Assembly (NCBI GenBank): GCA_950295325.1
Contig: OX485803.1
Span: 40,871,554 to 40,935,553 of the forward strand
Origin: Polytrichum commune
Taxonomy: Eukaryota; Streptophyta; Polytrichopsida; Polytrichales; Polytrichaceae
Reading direction: 5' to 3'
Length of the DNA stretch: 64,000 nucleotides
The first letter of the stretch is position 1, and each line of letters begins with the position of its first letter. Made by a program: the position numbers and the translations under genes. This document shows positions 23,301 through 35,600 of this stretch, piece after piece. The notes beneath the pieces were generated by a model. It did not search any database. It saw only the letters and a program-made list of their open reading frames with translations, and was not told the origin of the DNA.

Positions 23301-26300
23301 CTCACTCCACAGGTCATTGGTAGTCAATATCAGCCAGATTTTTACATGCTAATGCTGATGCAAAGAGGGACACATTTCAATTGAGTGAATAAATTGAGAT
23401 GTAATTTTGTTCAATCAGAGAAGCTATTGCCATGAATAGAGATCCAACATACTGTTGAAAGAAATTTTAGTGGATGCTTTTTCTGATCATAAAGTTGAGA
23501 GATTTGCGGCTAGGTATATCATGCCTTGGAGTTTGCGCTGTTGAACTTCTACAACAATCTACTGGTGGGTATTAGAAGAACTGCAAACCTGGGACCAGTC
23601 AATCAGCCCTTCCTTGGTGCTGGGAACATTTGACAGTGGGGTTTTTGGGTCCTGATGCGAACTAGGAATCTGCAAAGAGAAGAAAAGAAACAATTAGAAC
23701 GTCAAAGGACTTCTCCTATCCTTAGTAGACTTATCATCTAACTCAACATTACTGTTCGTCAGGAGTTGGTTGTTTTGCATACAACACCTTCCATATTCAG
23801 TAACTTTCCGGTGCATGCTTGAAGGTAGTGTGGAGGTTTGAACAAAGAACCTTCTATATCACTCATTGAGGGTCAAACTCATTTTGGGATGCCAAGAGGT
23901 GCTAAAATGATTTGGCCCTCAATGAACCAAAATAGATTGCTTTAAATTCAAACACCAAGTCCGAGCATCCACCACAAGTGGAAAGAAATTATTGATAATG
24001 TATGCAAAAAAACTGATGGAAAATCATAGGGGAAACAACTCCCAATGAAAACTCCCATTGAGCTGAAGGATAACTCTAGTAAATCCTCTATACCACACCA
24101 ATAACCATGACAGAAGAAACATGAGACTGACAAGCAAGCTTTGCAAAATAAAGAAGTAAAATCAAGAATTCAGAGGTCAAATCTAGAGGTAGTACGAGAG
24201 TTGTGACACAGAACTGCTCTCCAGCTCCTTCACAGTCAGATGCCGTAATGATGGGGCTAGCTACCCACACAAAGCCCTGGTCCCTAAAAAATTGATGAGT
24301 AGCAAATGCTAGAGCATTACGAACCCTTGCCACCTGGCACATCCAGACAGTGCCCATCTATATTTTGAGTGCCCACAAAAATGTGCTTGTAATTGTGAAA
24401 CTGCATGATAATGCTATAATTTCAACAGCCACATCTTTGAAGAGTAGTACTTCATGTCATCAATGGTTGCTGCTAAGCCACAATTGAGCATCTTGCATTC
24501 ACATCATACCTAATCAATAACAGAACCGTCTCCCTCCACTACTTGTGGAATCAATTTAAGCCCTAAGCATCCGAGAGGCCCAATCAAAAATGAACTCATT
24601 CTTCAAATAGGTTGATACCTTGATGTTATTGAAGATTTGGGTTCACATACACAACATGAGTGCCCTTGGATGCAAATACATAATGTTTTTGATCATGAAT
24701 GCCACATATGCTTCATCCTTGACATACAATCATGTAATAAATAAAAATTCAAAACCACAATTATGATTTTAAGACTAGTAGAAATTGTGAGTACAGGTTG
24801 TACATTGAGCCCCTTGGTCCTTAAAGAGGGGTAAAGGCAGTCAAAGCTCCTCCTGAGAATAAGCAAGGTCATGTCAATAAATAACCTGACCGAGCATATG
24901 GCTCTACTTGTTGGACCAAGAAGGAAGAACTGGATTTTCCGGCTAAAAAAGGACTTACTGCACCAAATGTGTTAGTCCTCGGACGTAAGTGGGCAATGCT
25001 ACGTAGATATTCCCGGGTTAGTTTCTTCTTCTGTATCGGAAATGTAGCAGCATCTGTGCCCCCTATCTGCAAAAGGAATGTTTGAGAACCCCCACGTTAA
25101 CCAGAAAAATGTAAAGAGTCCATTTACAACCAGTTCATTTTCAACGCTACTGCTTCAAATGTATTGCAAGTGGTTACCAATCTGCATATGAAGTTCATGG
25201 CAACATTCTAGATACAAGAGTACAGAATAGAGTCAGAAATACAACCAGTGTGATTTTTGATGCCTTGAGCTCCACCTTCTGCTTTGAGCCTTGACTCTCC
25301 ACCAGCACTCCTTCTATGGCTACTGAAGCACCCGTGTTAACCAAACCTGCCTCTATCTGTCACCACCTGCCCCCTCTGACTTTATTCAAGAGTCAAGTAA
25401 CAACTTACAAACAGCTGCCTATTTCACAATCCAGCATCATGAACAATTGGCAACAACCCTAAATTAAGTGGGTGGAATATTAATGTGGAAATCACTAACG
25501 TGGGCACTCTAATTGTGGGTATAAGACCCTGAGTCTTCCCCTTAGTCTTCTTGGAGACCTCCAACCAACACCTTGAGTATTAGTTCAAGGACAAAAGTAT
25601 CCTAAAACATGATAGCCCCCACATCAATTTTCTACAAACAATTAATGTGGCCCAAACTAATTTTAAACTAGAGATTTGATGTGGATTGAAATTTACCGTG
25701 GCCTACCTTAATTCCCATTATGAGAATTAATGTGGATTCTAAAGAAACTACTGTGGCCCACACTACTAGGACAATTTAACGTACTTCCTATGGGAATTGT
25801 GTGTGCCACTTACATGAACACCCTGATATGTCTCAACTTATTCCCAACGCAGCAGATCTCAACAAATATCGATAGTCTCACAACCGCCACTTTTAAAGGC
25901 TACATAACATTCTTAAGTAGCCATATTAAAACTCCGGTGCAAATGGAACAACTCTTTAGGTAATACAGATAACCTAAGAATGATTCCATTTGGTATGCAC
26001 CTTTTCCATTGAATCTTGGCAGGTGGAAGAAGGCGTGTGTTTGAAGATAGGCCAGAATGAAAGTGTCAGATGAATGAGAGCTTGCCACTTGACTATGCAC
26101 GGCATTTATGGATGCAATCAAGGACATTGATCTTGAAAGTCTATTTTTGAACCTAGACTAGAAAATTTATGCTGAAGAATTCTATGTATCCACCAACAAT
26201 TTCGACACATAGCACTGAAACAATTCAAGCAGAGAACTGAGACAATTCGTACCTTGTTATAGCCTTCAACATCCGACCCCACAACTGCCTGGAGATTAGA

Positions 26301-27410
26301 GACTGCTGATCCATCATTTACCTGTATGTCGATCAGCAAGAAAATATGGACATACATTTATCTGAGGGTTGTCCAGACTGGTCACAGACTCATTTTCCAG
26401 TTGCACTAAATCAATGCTTGGTGAAACATTCGGTCCTAATTTATATTGCCTCTGGCAGATCTTTGGTCTAGATTAGGTGATCTGTAAGGTTCAGCTAGAT
26501 TGAAGCCTTGTTGTTTCATTGTGCATAACTTTTATGGTGTATGTGAAGTTCTCAGGATGTTTTGAATGTGAACTTCAATATCTCCTAATTGTTTGTTGAC
26601 TTGCAGTTGTAGTCGCCAGATGTACTCGCTGTAGGGAGCAGTTGGAAAGGGAAAAATGCATTATTCTCATCATCTTGATGCAGATGTATGTCTCCACGAA
26701 GTGAAATGACAGACTCTCAAGTATTCTAGACCTTAAATCCTAAACCCTAAACCCTAACACCTAAACCCCTGTATGCACAGAAACTATGAAACGACAGAAG
26801 ATTCACGAACAACACGATGAAGCAACAGTCATAGGATTCTTCACCCAAAATTCGATGCTTTGATGAACAAAGTTAATCAAGAAGCTCAGAAATTCTTCCC
26901 AGTTTCAGAGCATTGCATTAGACTTTTTACTGCAACAAAAACATAAGTACGTACCTCAATGAATGTGAAGGTTTTTTGCAACCGGCAGGTGCGGACCCAT
27001 CCCCTGACGACCATAGTTTCGCCCACGCGACCCAACCCCCCATCATCGTCCGCTTTGATGTCCGCAATTCTCAACCTCTTCTTGAATTTGGCAATGGGCG
27101 AAGATGATGAGGAAGGAACGTCAGTCTTATCCTCCAAAGCAGCATCAGTCGTCTCCGCTACCTTCGTCGCTACGATACTCAACCTTCGGCCGCTACACAA
27201 GTTGGGCTGAATTCTTCCCACCAACAGCTGCCTCCCACTCCTCAGAGTCGGAGCAAACACAAGGCGCCTAGAAAGCGATGAAGAATGAGCTGGAGAGATG
27301 GCGAAAGAGGCATGTGAGAGATTCGGGAGGTGTTGAAGAGGGCGTGTGCACAGACGGGGGAGAGAGGCGAACAGAAAAGGGCAGCGGGCGCCCGCTACGC
27401 CTATCGCCAT
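20373..27410 (-). CDS. NS1: Asparaginyl-tRNA synthetase, organellar
   Basis: Class II enzyme that charges tRNA-Asn in plastids and mitochondria. Fifteen exons, all joined in phase: 26955-27410, 26253-26321, 25243-25356, 24959-25066, 24196-24333, 23589-23669, 23139-23216, 22971-23039, 22712-22786, 22386-22469, 22145-22231, 21804-21899, 21555-21629, 21253-21379, 20373-20488. The product is 590 residues. Residues 1-~80 form an Arg/Ser-rich organelle presequence; the ATG at 27410 opens it, while an in-frame ATG at 27449 is less likely. The OB-fold anticodon domain follows (VRGWVRT, then VNDGS), then the catalytic core: [17 protein letters not shown], class II motif 2 in 349-371 ([16 protein letters not shown]), [11 protein letters not shown], and motif 3 GFGLGFERL (557-565). 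Introns carry a MITE and a fold-back element. It shares a 1.46-kb divergent spacer with PIGV. Confidence 0.96.
20662..21120. mobile_element. MITE-like element in AsnRS intron 14
   Basis: The left end (CCCTTCCCACCTGGCTCTAG) is matched by an inverted right end containing AGTCAGGTGGGAAGGAGAC. The inverted repeats are about 18 bp and the body is 459 bp with no reading frame. No clear target duplication. Confidence 0.65.
23724..24083. mobile_element. Fold-back element F, AsnRS intron 5
   Basis: Almost the whole 360 bp is an inverted repeat. TTGTTTTGCATACA, GCATGCTTGAAGGTAGTGT and GAGGGTCAAACTCATTTTGG in the left half are complemented in the right half by TGTATGCAAAAA, ACCAAGTCCGAGCATCC and GATTTGGCCCTC. 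The centre is GATGCCAAGAGGTGC. A second copy is in PIGV intron 3 (31712-32079). Confidence 0.75.
26731..26768. repeat. Interstitial telomere-like tract, AsnRS intron 1
   Basis: Contains CCTAAACCCTAAACCCTAA. Such teloboxes are common in plant introns and promoters; no function can be read from it here. Confidence 0.5.
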
Positions 27411-27475
27411 AGCCGCTCCTTCCCTCTGCAAAAATGACAAATAGCCCAAACCTTCCTTGGATCAAAACCTCAATG

Positions 27476-28170
27476 TGAGCAAAACAAGCAACGAAAGCAC
27501 ATGTAATAGATCAACGTAATCATTTCCCAGTACTTGAATGGCTATGAATCCCCATCACTTCGACAGATATATCCTGTAGCTGTAAATGGACCTCAAACTT
27601 CTCCCTACCGAATCTTCAATAGCTTAAGGGCAGTAGGTATTCTTAAAAATTGTCCATGAGTAGCCGCATAATTCAAGTAAATTTGAAGTTATCGGCCACC
27701 CAGATGACCCCGAATCCTCAAGCAGCAGGTTCAACCCTCGGAATCCAAGGAACCCCCACATACTTTCACTGTGAGCAGAAAAACTAACCAAAGCACATGA
27801 TATACATGATTGTAATCATTTGCTAGTACTTGAGTGGCTATGAATCCATCATCATTTCCACCGGTATATCCCGTAGCTGTAAGTGAGAATCAAACCTCCA
27901 GGCTACAGAATCTTCAATAGCTTAAGGGTACTAATATCAAACATTGTCAAAGTCAGTCGCTTAATTTGATCAAAATAGAAGTTAGAGTTTTCTACTCTGC
28001 CGAAACTCTGCGACCAAGTGTCCCCAGATCTCCAAGCAGCAGGTTCAACCCCTCGGAATTCAACGAACCTCAGATACTTTCAATGTGAGAAAAACAAGCA
28101 ACCAAAGCACATGATATACATAGCCGTCATCGTTTCCCAATACTTGAATGGCTGCAAATGCATCGTCGGC
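27476..28170. repeat. Tandem repeat (~300-bp unit) in the AsnRS-PIGV divergent promoter
   Basis: Two full units (from about 27476 and 27774) and a truncated third (from about 28084) share AACAAGCAACNAAAGCACATG, GTACTTGAATGGCTATGAATCC-like, TCTTCAATAGCTTAAGGG and AAGCAGCAGGTTCAACCC in order. The repeat fills most of the space between the two divergent start codons, so it probably contains or separates their promoters. Confidence 0.8.
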
Positions 28171-28564
28171 CTCAGACAATCCATGGTAAAGAATCACGAG
28201 CAAATTTCCAAGCCTCTTTCAAGGTGGAGAAAGTATTAAGCTATGTTTAAGAATTTAGGCAAATTTTAGGTCCTGTGAAGCACCTTACCGAGACTAATTT
28301 AGGACCTCCTGGTAATTCCAATGCACTGCGAAGAACTGGACACGAGCACGAGTATAAAATCCGGTTGCAGATGAGGACGAGGAATTAAGTACCAGGTGGC
28401 AGTCACAGAGTGGACAACAAAGTCGAAAAGTCTATGTGGCAGGCCACACTCTTCAAAAGCTCAGTTAACCATGTCAATCTCATATCTTCCAAGTAAGCGA
28501 AAACTGGGATTTCTTATTAGCATTATGTTTTCCCACTAAAACCTCGGATGTTTCCAGGAAAACA

Positions 28565-29625
28565 CAAAAGAAACAGGCGATATGGTGGCAGAGAGGGTTT
28601 TGGGTTAGGGGTCTTGGGAGGAACTTTACAGATCATGTTTGGCATTTGGTCTTTGGCATTCATATTTCCCACTGAAACTCCACCCAATTTTCTTTTTTTC
28701 AAATAACAGATGATTGTGTCATGGTGTCAGAGAGGGTTTTGGGTTTTGGGAGGAATTTCTGATGCGTAGGAAGTTAGCCCATTGGATCCTAGAACTCCAA
28801 TTTCTGCTTTTCGGTTCGGCTACATGTGTGCGTAGCATCAGGAGGTTGTTCGGTCGGAGGTGTTCGGACGATGGAGAGGGAGAAAGGAGCGTCAAAGCGG
28901 GCGATAGGGAGTGTGAAGCATGTGGTGACGCTTGCCGTCTTGTCGCGACTTCTCTTGTTCGCATTATTCGTCCTGTGGAGGGCAGTCGCCCGCCCTTATG
29001 ATACCTCGGCGGCTCTCAACCTGCCCTGTCTGTCTGCATCCAATGGTACGTGATGTGAAATAAACAATTTAGTTTCCAAGCAGCAAAATCATTCAAAGTG
29101 GCAACAGAATAACAAGCAAGCATGTGTTAATATTGGATTCTGAGCTTCAGAGTTGGTCGAAGAGAACATTAGATTCTTGGAGGCCTGAGTTAGATGGGAC
29201 TAATTTTGGTGCGCCATCCAACGAAAAGGCCATGGACTTATACCCACTTCCCAATCAGGCGATCATAACGTGAAGCCAGGGTATTTGATCACTTGGTGGA
29301 ATGGAGAGTCTCTGATCGTCTCCCAATGCAAAGGGAATTATAATTTTTGGTGATGTTTCCTGAGCACAGCACAAGAAGATGGCACGTATTTTTGATGCTC
29401 CGCCCAGAAATAACACAGATGGTTTGGTGGCAGAGAGGGTTTTAGGTTTCGGATTTTGGGTTTTGGGTTTTAGGGTTTGGGGGGAATTTCTGATGCGCAG
29501 GAAGTTGACCCTCCCCATCGCCATTCGCAGGGTCCATCGGATCCTAGACCTGAGAGTTGTGGGCATTCATGTTTTCTCATTCCGCCAAGAAAAAACACAG
29601 ATGATTCGGTAGCTGAGAGGGTTGT
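28565..29625. repeat. Direct repeats flanking PIGV exon 1
   Basis: Blocks at about 28565-28640, 28700-28815, 29395-29560 and 29588-29625 share AACAGATGAT or ACACAGATGGTT, GGCAGAGAGGGTTTT and GGAGGAATTTCTGATGCG-like sequence followed by AGGAAGTT and GGATCCTAGA. Exon 1 lies between the second and third blocks, pointing to local duplication of the 5' region. Confidence 0.65.
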
Positions 29626-32600
29626 CAAAAGTAGTGGATAGTGATCGAAGCTCTTAGATTAGTTCAGTTATGTTCTTGATGCATTCATGCAAATTTGTCC
29701 TGGCTTATGGTTCCATTTTGGTGGTTTTTTGGTCAGGGACTACTAATGCAGATTATAGGCCAGCTGCAAAGTGGAAGGCCTTGGGTGATGTCATTGAAGA
29801 AGTCGTTATGTGGGACTCAGTGTACTATATGCGTATTGCAGAGTGCGGATACGAATACGAACAAACGCATGCTTTTTTCCCTGCATTGCCACTGTTAATG
29901 CATTTTGTGGCAAATACTGGTGAGTGTCAATCGTAGTAGATTGCAAAACGTTAGTGCATGTCCTCTTACCTGGTAAAGGTTTGTCTTGGTGAGCCTGACC
30001 TAAGGTATGTAGGTATGTGGGTTTTATTCGGTTTGTTTTTCATGTTCTCCATCTCAACCGATTAAATTTACACAACAAGACTTGTGTTGTATTAGCAAAT
30101 TCACAATGAATCATCAGCAAAAATCGAACTGAAAATCAAACCTACTCTGATTTAGTTATGGTTATTGGAAGTGCATGTTTGTTGATTCCTAACTGAATAA
30201 ATAGGTCCTCCCAATAGTATTGACACAATAGTGTTCACTATTGAGTGTGGAGTAGTTAATAAAATTTGAAGATTTTCATGCATAGAACAAGCCAATGGTT
30301 GCCGTATCTGTATTCATAAATCCTCCTGCATTCATTCTCTTTTTGCTCTGTGGATGCGGGTGCATTCTCCTACCAGTTGCTGTATCCAAATGTGTCATAT
30401 CCACATTCAGGGGATAAGTTTTCTGGTTTCGTGTCGTCTTGCAAAAAGACATGGTAAAGAGCTCATCAATTCAAGTACCCTGAAGGATTTTGAGATTCAA
30501 TCACCTGCAGGTGGGAATCCGAGAGGATAAATGGTCATTGATTGCTCTTCTCATTATGTTTGCTGAGAGTTCGGTGAGAAGAAATGAGCTCAATTTGCTG
30601 GAAAAAGTGGATGGCTGAATCCACTTTGCACATTCAGATGTTGATTGGCAATGGTTGGGGGCCCATCTCAACAAGTCTTCCAATATAATATCCACTTCTC
30701 ATCCATATTAAATGTTAATGATAATGGACACAGCAACCAGTGGGCTTGTTTGCTCTTATTACAGTTTACTTTAACAGGCTCTCCATCTCCTGCAATCAGT
30801 AAATCCTGATGTGATTCTTGCAATGATAATCATTAAATTCAAGTGGTCAAAAACTTGGAGTTGTCTTGAGTAGATGAGGATATGTTTGCCCACGTGGCGC
30901 TTGGGATTGCCCTGTAGCTCTTAAGAAAGAACATTTCTGGTCAGGTCAGTTTATATGTTTCTTTTAGGAACTCCACAAAAGACCAACCGTTTTCTAAAAG
31001 TGTCATAAAGATTTACTAAGGTAGATGGGTCTTAAATGGTTACTTTTTCCGACTAGTCCACCACTCCTAGGATATGGAATGCATGATAAGTACAAGATGG
31101 TTAGCAAATTGAAATCAAGGTTGTAGCCACTGTCCTCATGGTTTTTGGAGCTCATATGAATATCTTATTTATTTCCAAAGTGAAGATTATCATGCTCATT
31201 AAATGGTCATGTAGGCCCCCAATTGTGTTGGTGCTGCAAGTCATTTTTACCAGTGCTTATTATTATTTCATGCTTGAATGCCAGTGTTGAACAGACTGGT
31301 GCCTTTGGTGGGCTACAGACCAACTCTCACAATCGCTGGCTACCTCATTACAAATGTCGCTTTTGTGTATGCCGCTGTTTATTTGTATAAGTTGACGCTC
31401 TACGTGATGGAGAATGAGGATCAAGCATGGAGGGTGTTATGTCTATTCTGCTTCAATCCAGCATCCGTTTTCTACTCCTCCATGTATCCTCTTTTCTGCT
31501 ATCCTGTAATTTTGAACTTGTGAAACAACTCTTTGATGTCCAATAGCATTGTTGTTTCCAATGTGAACCTCATTGTGAACCTGATTTTTGGTGATCTCTT
31601 AGAATGAGGCCTACATTAAGAGTTTAACCATTTCTTGTCTACCTGGTTTGTATGTATACTTCATGTTTTGGCCTAGTATTCAGGTTACAGTAGCTCTTTC
31701 TAAAGGAACTTAATAGAGTTATCCTTCACTCAATGGGAGTTTTTGTCAGGAATTGGTACCCTATGATTTCTCCATTAGTTGTTTTGCATACAGAAAATCA
31801 ACATTTTCTTTCCACTTGTGGTGTATGCTTGGAGGTAGTGTCTGAAATTGAATGATTAGCAACCTATTATGGTTCATTGAGGACCAAACTCATTTTAGCA
31901 CCTCTTGGCATGCCAAGTTGAGTTTGACCATCAATGAACCAATTTAGAATGTTCTTCAATCAATCCTCCACACTACCTCCGAGCGCACATCATAGAGCTT
32001 ACCAAATATGGAAGGTGCTGTATGCAAAACAAATAGCTCCCAACGAAAAGTTCCGTCAAATTAAAGAATAGCGCTATTGAAGTTAGTGAAACATTATGTT
32101 AATTCCTGTCTGTAGTATACATATGCAAACATGTTTCTCCTTAACAGTGACGGAAGATACTCGGAGAGCTTGTTTGCATTCTGCTCGTTTGGTGGGCTTT
32201 GGCAATTTTTGACAGGGAGGACATGGGGAGCTGCTCTTCTGTTTGGGCTGTCAAGTGGAGTGCGCTCTAACGGTGTGCTTCATGCGGGATTCTTCCTCTT
32301 TCAGGCTATGCACTGCTTTTACAAAGAAGTTATCCAACAGGGCAAGCTTTTGGTATTAAACTGCCTCTTCAGAAACTATGTTTCATGTCATGGCTTATTT
32401 TAATTGTATTAGAGTAAGGTAGATGGGTCTTAAATCCAAGATGGTTAGCAAATCCAAATAAAGGTCGTAGCCACTTTCCTCATAATTTTCCGAGCTCTTA
32501 TGAATATCGTTTTCATTATCAATATCTTGTGCTCATTAAATGGTCATATTGGTCCCCCCCCCCCCATTTGTGTTGATTATTGAGCCTCGAAAGGGTATCA

Positions 32601-35600
32601 TATTTTGAGCACATAGTCCAATCTCTTTTAAACACATGTCTTTTTGGTATCTATTCTTGGAGTTACACCTAACCACACACCATTCAAATATAGGTGTCCA
32701 TTTAAGATAACCGAATTAGGCACATTTACCTCAACAGTTTCTCAGTGACATGCACAATCTGTAAGTTATGTGAGCCTTATGTGGTGACTCTACTTAATTG
32801 GACACCTATATTTGAGTGATAGTTAAGAATGGAGGCCAAAAAGACACATCTTATGATGAGATTGATGTGTGCTCAGATTGTATTAACCCTTATAGGTTCA
32901 ATAGTGAACAGAATTGCGAGGGCTCATGTGTCACTTAAAGATAAAAGAGAATCTTGACTATGATTTCCTGTAACTTTTGCATCCCAACTCTGATTCTGAA
33001 ACTAGAAATGACAATCTTCATGACTCGTTGCAATTGGCTTTGCAATTGAGACAACAGCTGACATGATCCATTGAGTTGGAAGTGTCCACAACAAGGCTGC
33101 AAACCTTAGTACATCTTCATTTCATTGTTTAGTGTTGCAGAGTTGATTCACAGTTTCTTGCAAGGTGTGTGGGCCTTATGTGGTCACTCTCAATTAGAAA
33201 CCTATATTTGAGTGGTGTACGGTAAGGCTTGTAGTCAAGAATGGACACCAAAATGACACATGTTACAATGAACTATGTGCTCAAAATATGTTAGACACCA
33301 TTCTAGGTTCAACAGGGAACATCACAAATGGAAGGACCCTATGCAATCTTTTCGTAGGAAAGAGAATCTTCACTTTGACCTCTTAGAACTTTTGCATCTA
33401 AAATCTGATTCCAAAACTTGAAATGAAAATCCTTGTGATTCAATGTAATTGTTAACTATACGAGACAAGAACTCCTAATCCAATCCAATCCAACAGCCAA
33501 AAATTGTCTGGACTTGGAAGTAAGTGGCAACAATAGGGCCACAGACCTTATGGATAGGCAGGAGTTTTTGAAGATTGTGGTTGTTGTTTGAATTTGCTTT
33601 CATATTCATGGGAGAGATTTTTCCAACCTTAACTTCTTCCTTGTTTGCAAGTAGACAGGTGTGGTGACTATAGCAAAGGCCGTGGTGCAGAGCGTGATAG
33701 TGTTTGTCCCGTTGGTTGTGTTCCAAAGATATGGCTATTTACAACATTGTGGATCAGCTATTGAAGAAGCCAGGAACGCAAGTCGCCCTTGGTGCAATTC
33801 AAAGATTCCTTATCTTTATGGGTTTGTACAAAGCCATTACTGGTGAGTGTTTTTGCTTGTGGGTATAGTATCTAGCTTGGTAGTGCAGTGTTGATGTGCA
33901 TTATTTGAACAAGTGTGACTTGTAGTTCCTGAAGGTACGTATGACAATTATGGATGATGACCTATTTTGCTAGTGGGAAACCAGAGAAGAGAGAAATTTG
34001 AGGAACTTTGGATCCTATCTTAAGGATATTTTCTCACACAGATGTGTAGATGTGTAGTCAAGTCAGGTTCTGACCAGTGTCAGTCTGGTATTGTCATTTT
34101 TTTTAATACCATTCAGGTATCCATAATGTGGATTTCACATTTTTGATGCGGTTTTAACTCATCTTTAATTCATGGTGTTTCAATGTTTGATCTCTTTAAT
34201 GCAGGAATGTGGGATTCCTTCGATATTATGAAGTAAAGCAGATACCCAATTTCATGCTTGCGGCTCCAACCCTTGTCCTTGCAGTTGGTGCACTTGTTGC
34301 ATATGGAAGAAAACAGCCAAATCTCCTGCCTCTCCTTGGGTTTAACATCACTCCATCCCAGTGGTGGAAACTGGCTTTGATGCCACAAGATTGTGCCTCA
34401 AAGAATCACAAAGAAGGTACTGTGTCTCTCTTTGGCAGATGCTGGGAAATTCATCTACCCTTTCCTCAAGAAGATTCTGTAAAAGGGCTCTTGGCTTCAA
34501 AAGATGGCAGAAAAACAGTAAAGATTATTGTATATAGTATGTTTGTGATCATGGTGGTTTGAGTCATAACCTCTTCTCGAGTGTAAGTAGTTGACAATGG
34601 AGCCGCAGAGTGTTTACAAATTTATACTTCATGATGTGGACATGGATACTTTTCTCTCTGCACCCACTTCTCGTAGTATATGAAACACGCAATTAGTGCA
34701 ACAGGATTAGCAAGTCCAAGTAATGCCTGTAGCCATTTGCCTCATAATTTTTGGAGCTCATATGACAATCTTATTTAATATCAAAGTGAAGATTCCCATG
34801 CTCATTAAGTGGTCACATAGGTTCCCCCAATCATGTTGACTATGGAGTTTAGAATGGGTTAGCATATTTTGAGCACGTAGTCCAATCTCTTTTAAACACA
34901 TGATGCCTTTATGATGTTTGTTCTTACATCCACACCTAACCACATGCCATTCAAATATAGGTGACCAACAAATATGCCTTGTTGGAATTAAGCATGTCTA
35001 CCTTAATTTGTATTCGTTGCCAGGAAAGTCCTTAGTGTGGTCTACAAAATTGTTCAATGGAGCAAAATTGATACTAATGTTACTAGGAAAATCACTTGAA
35101 CCTTAATTCTAGTAAATTTATCAGCTCCAAGATAACAGCTTATATTTTCTGTTGTCCATGTCGACCTATCTGGTGGATGGATGGTTGTCTGATGTAAGTT
35201 GCTCAACATGGTTGCTGTCTTACTAGAAGTGAGACAAAAACGAGGGAGCAAGGCTGAGGTTACTACATCAAATAAATATGGAGCCAATTCTGTCAACAAC
35301 CTTGGAGGATTCTACTCCCCTGCCGCTGTGTGTTTTCTAGTGCAATTGGCAGTCATGGTGGTAGTAGCAACTTTCATCATGCATGTGCAGGTCAGTGATT
35401 TCATACTCACATCCTCCTAAAAATTCCGTCCCTTTGTTACCAGTTCATGAGGTAGATGGGTCTTGACTAGCCCACTTCTCCTAGAATATGAAACATGCAA
35501 TGATTAACAAATCCAAATCAAGGCCGTAGCTGCTATCCTCATAATTTTTGGAGCTCATATGAATATATTATCCACTTTCAAAGTGAAGATTATTGTGGTC

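Noticed and set aside
27714-28070. tRNA or SINE because of AGCAGGTTCAACCC
   Set aside because: No A box at the right spacing, no cloverleaf and no poly-A tail; it is part of a tandem repeat.
32342-32405. GT donor at 32353 for PIGV intron 4
   Set aside because: It is out of phase with the acceptor at 33658; using it needs a later acceptor (33690) that removes conserved sequence. Kept as an alternative only.
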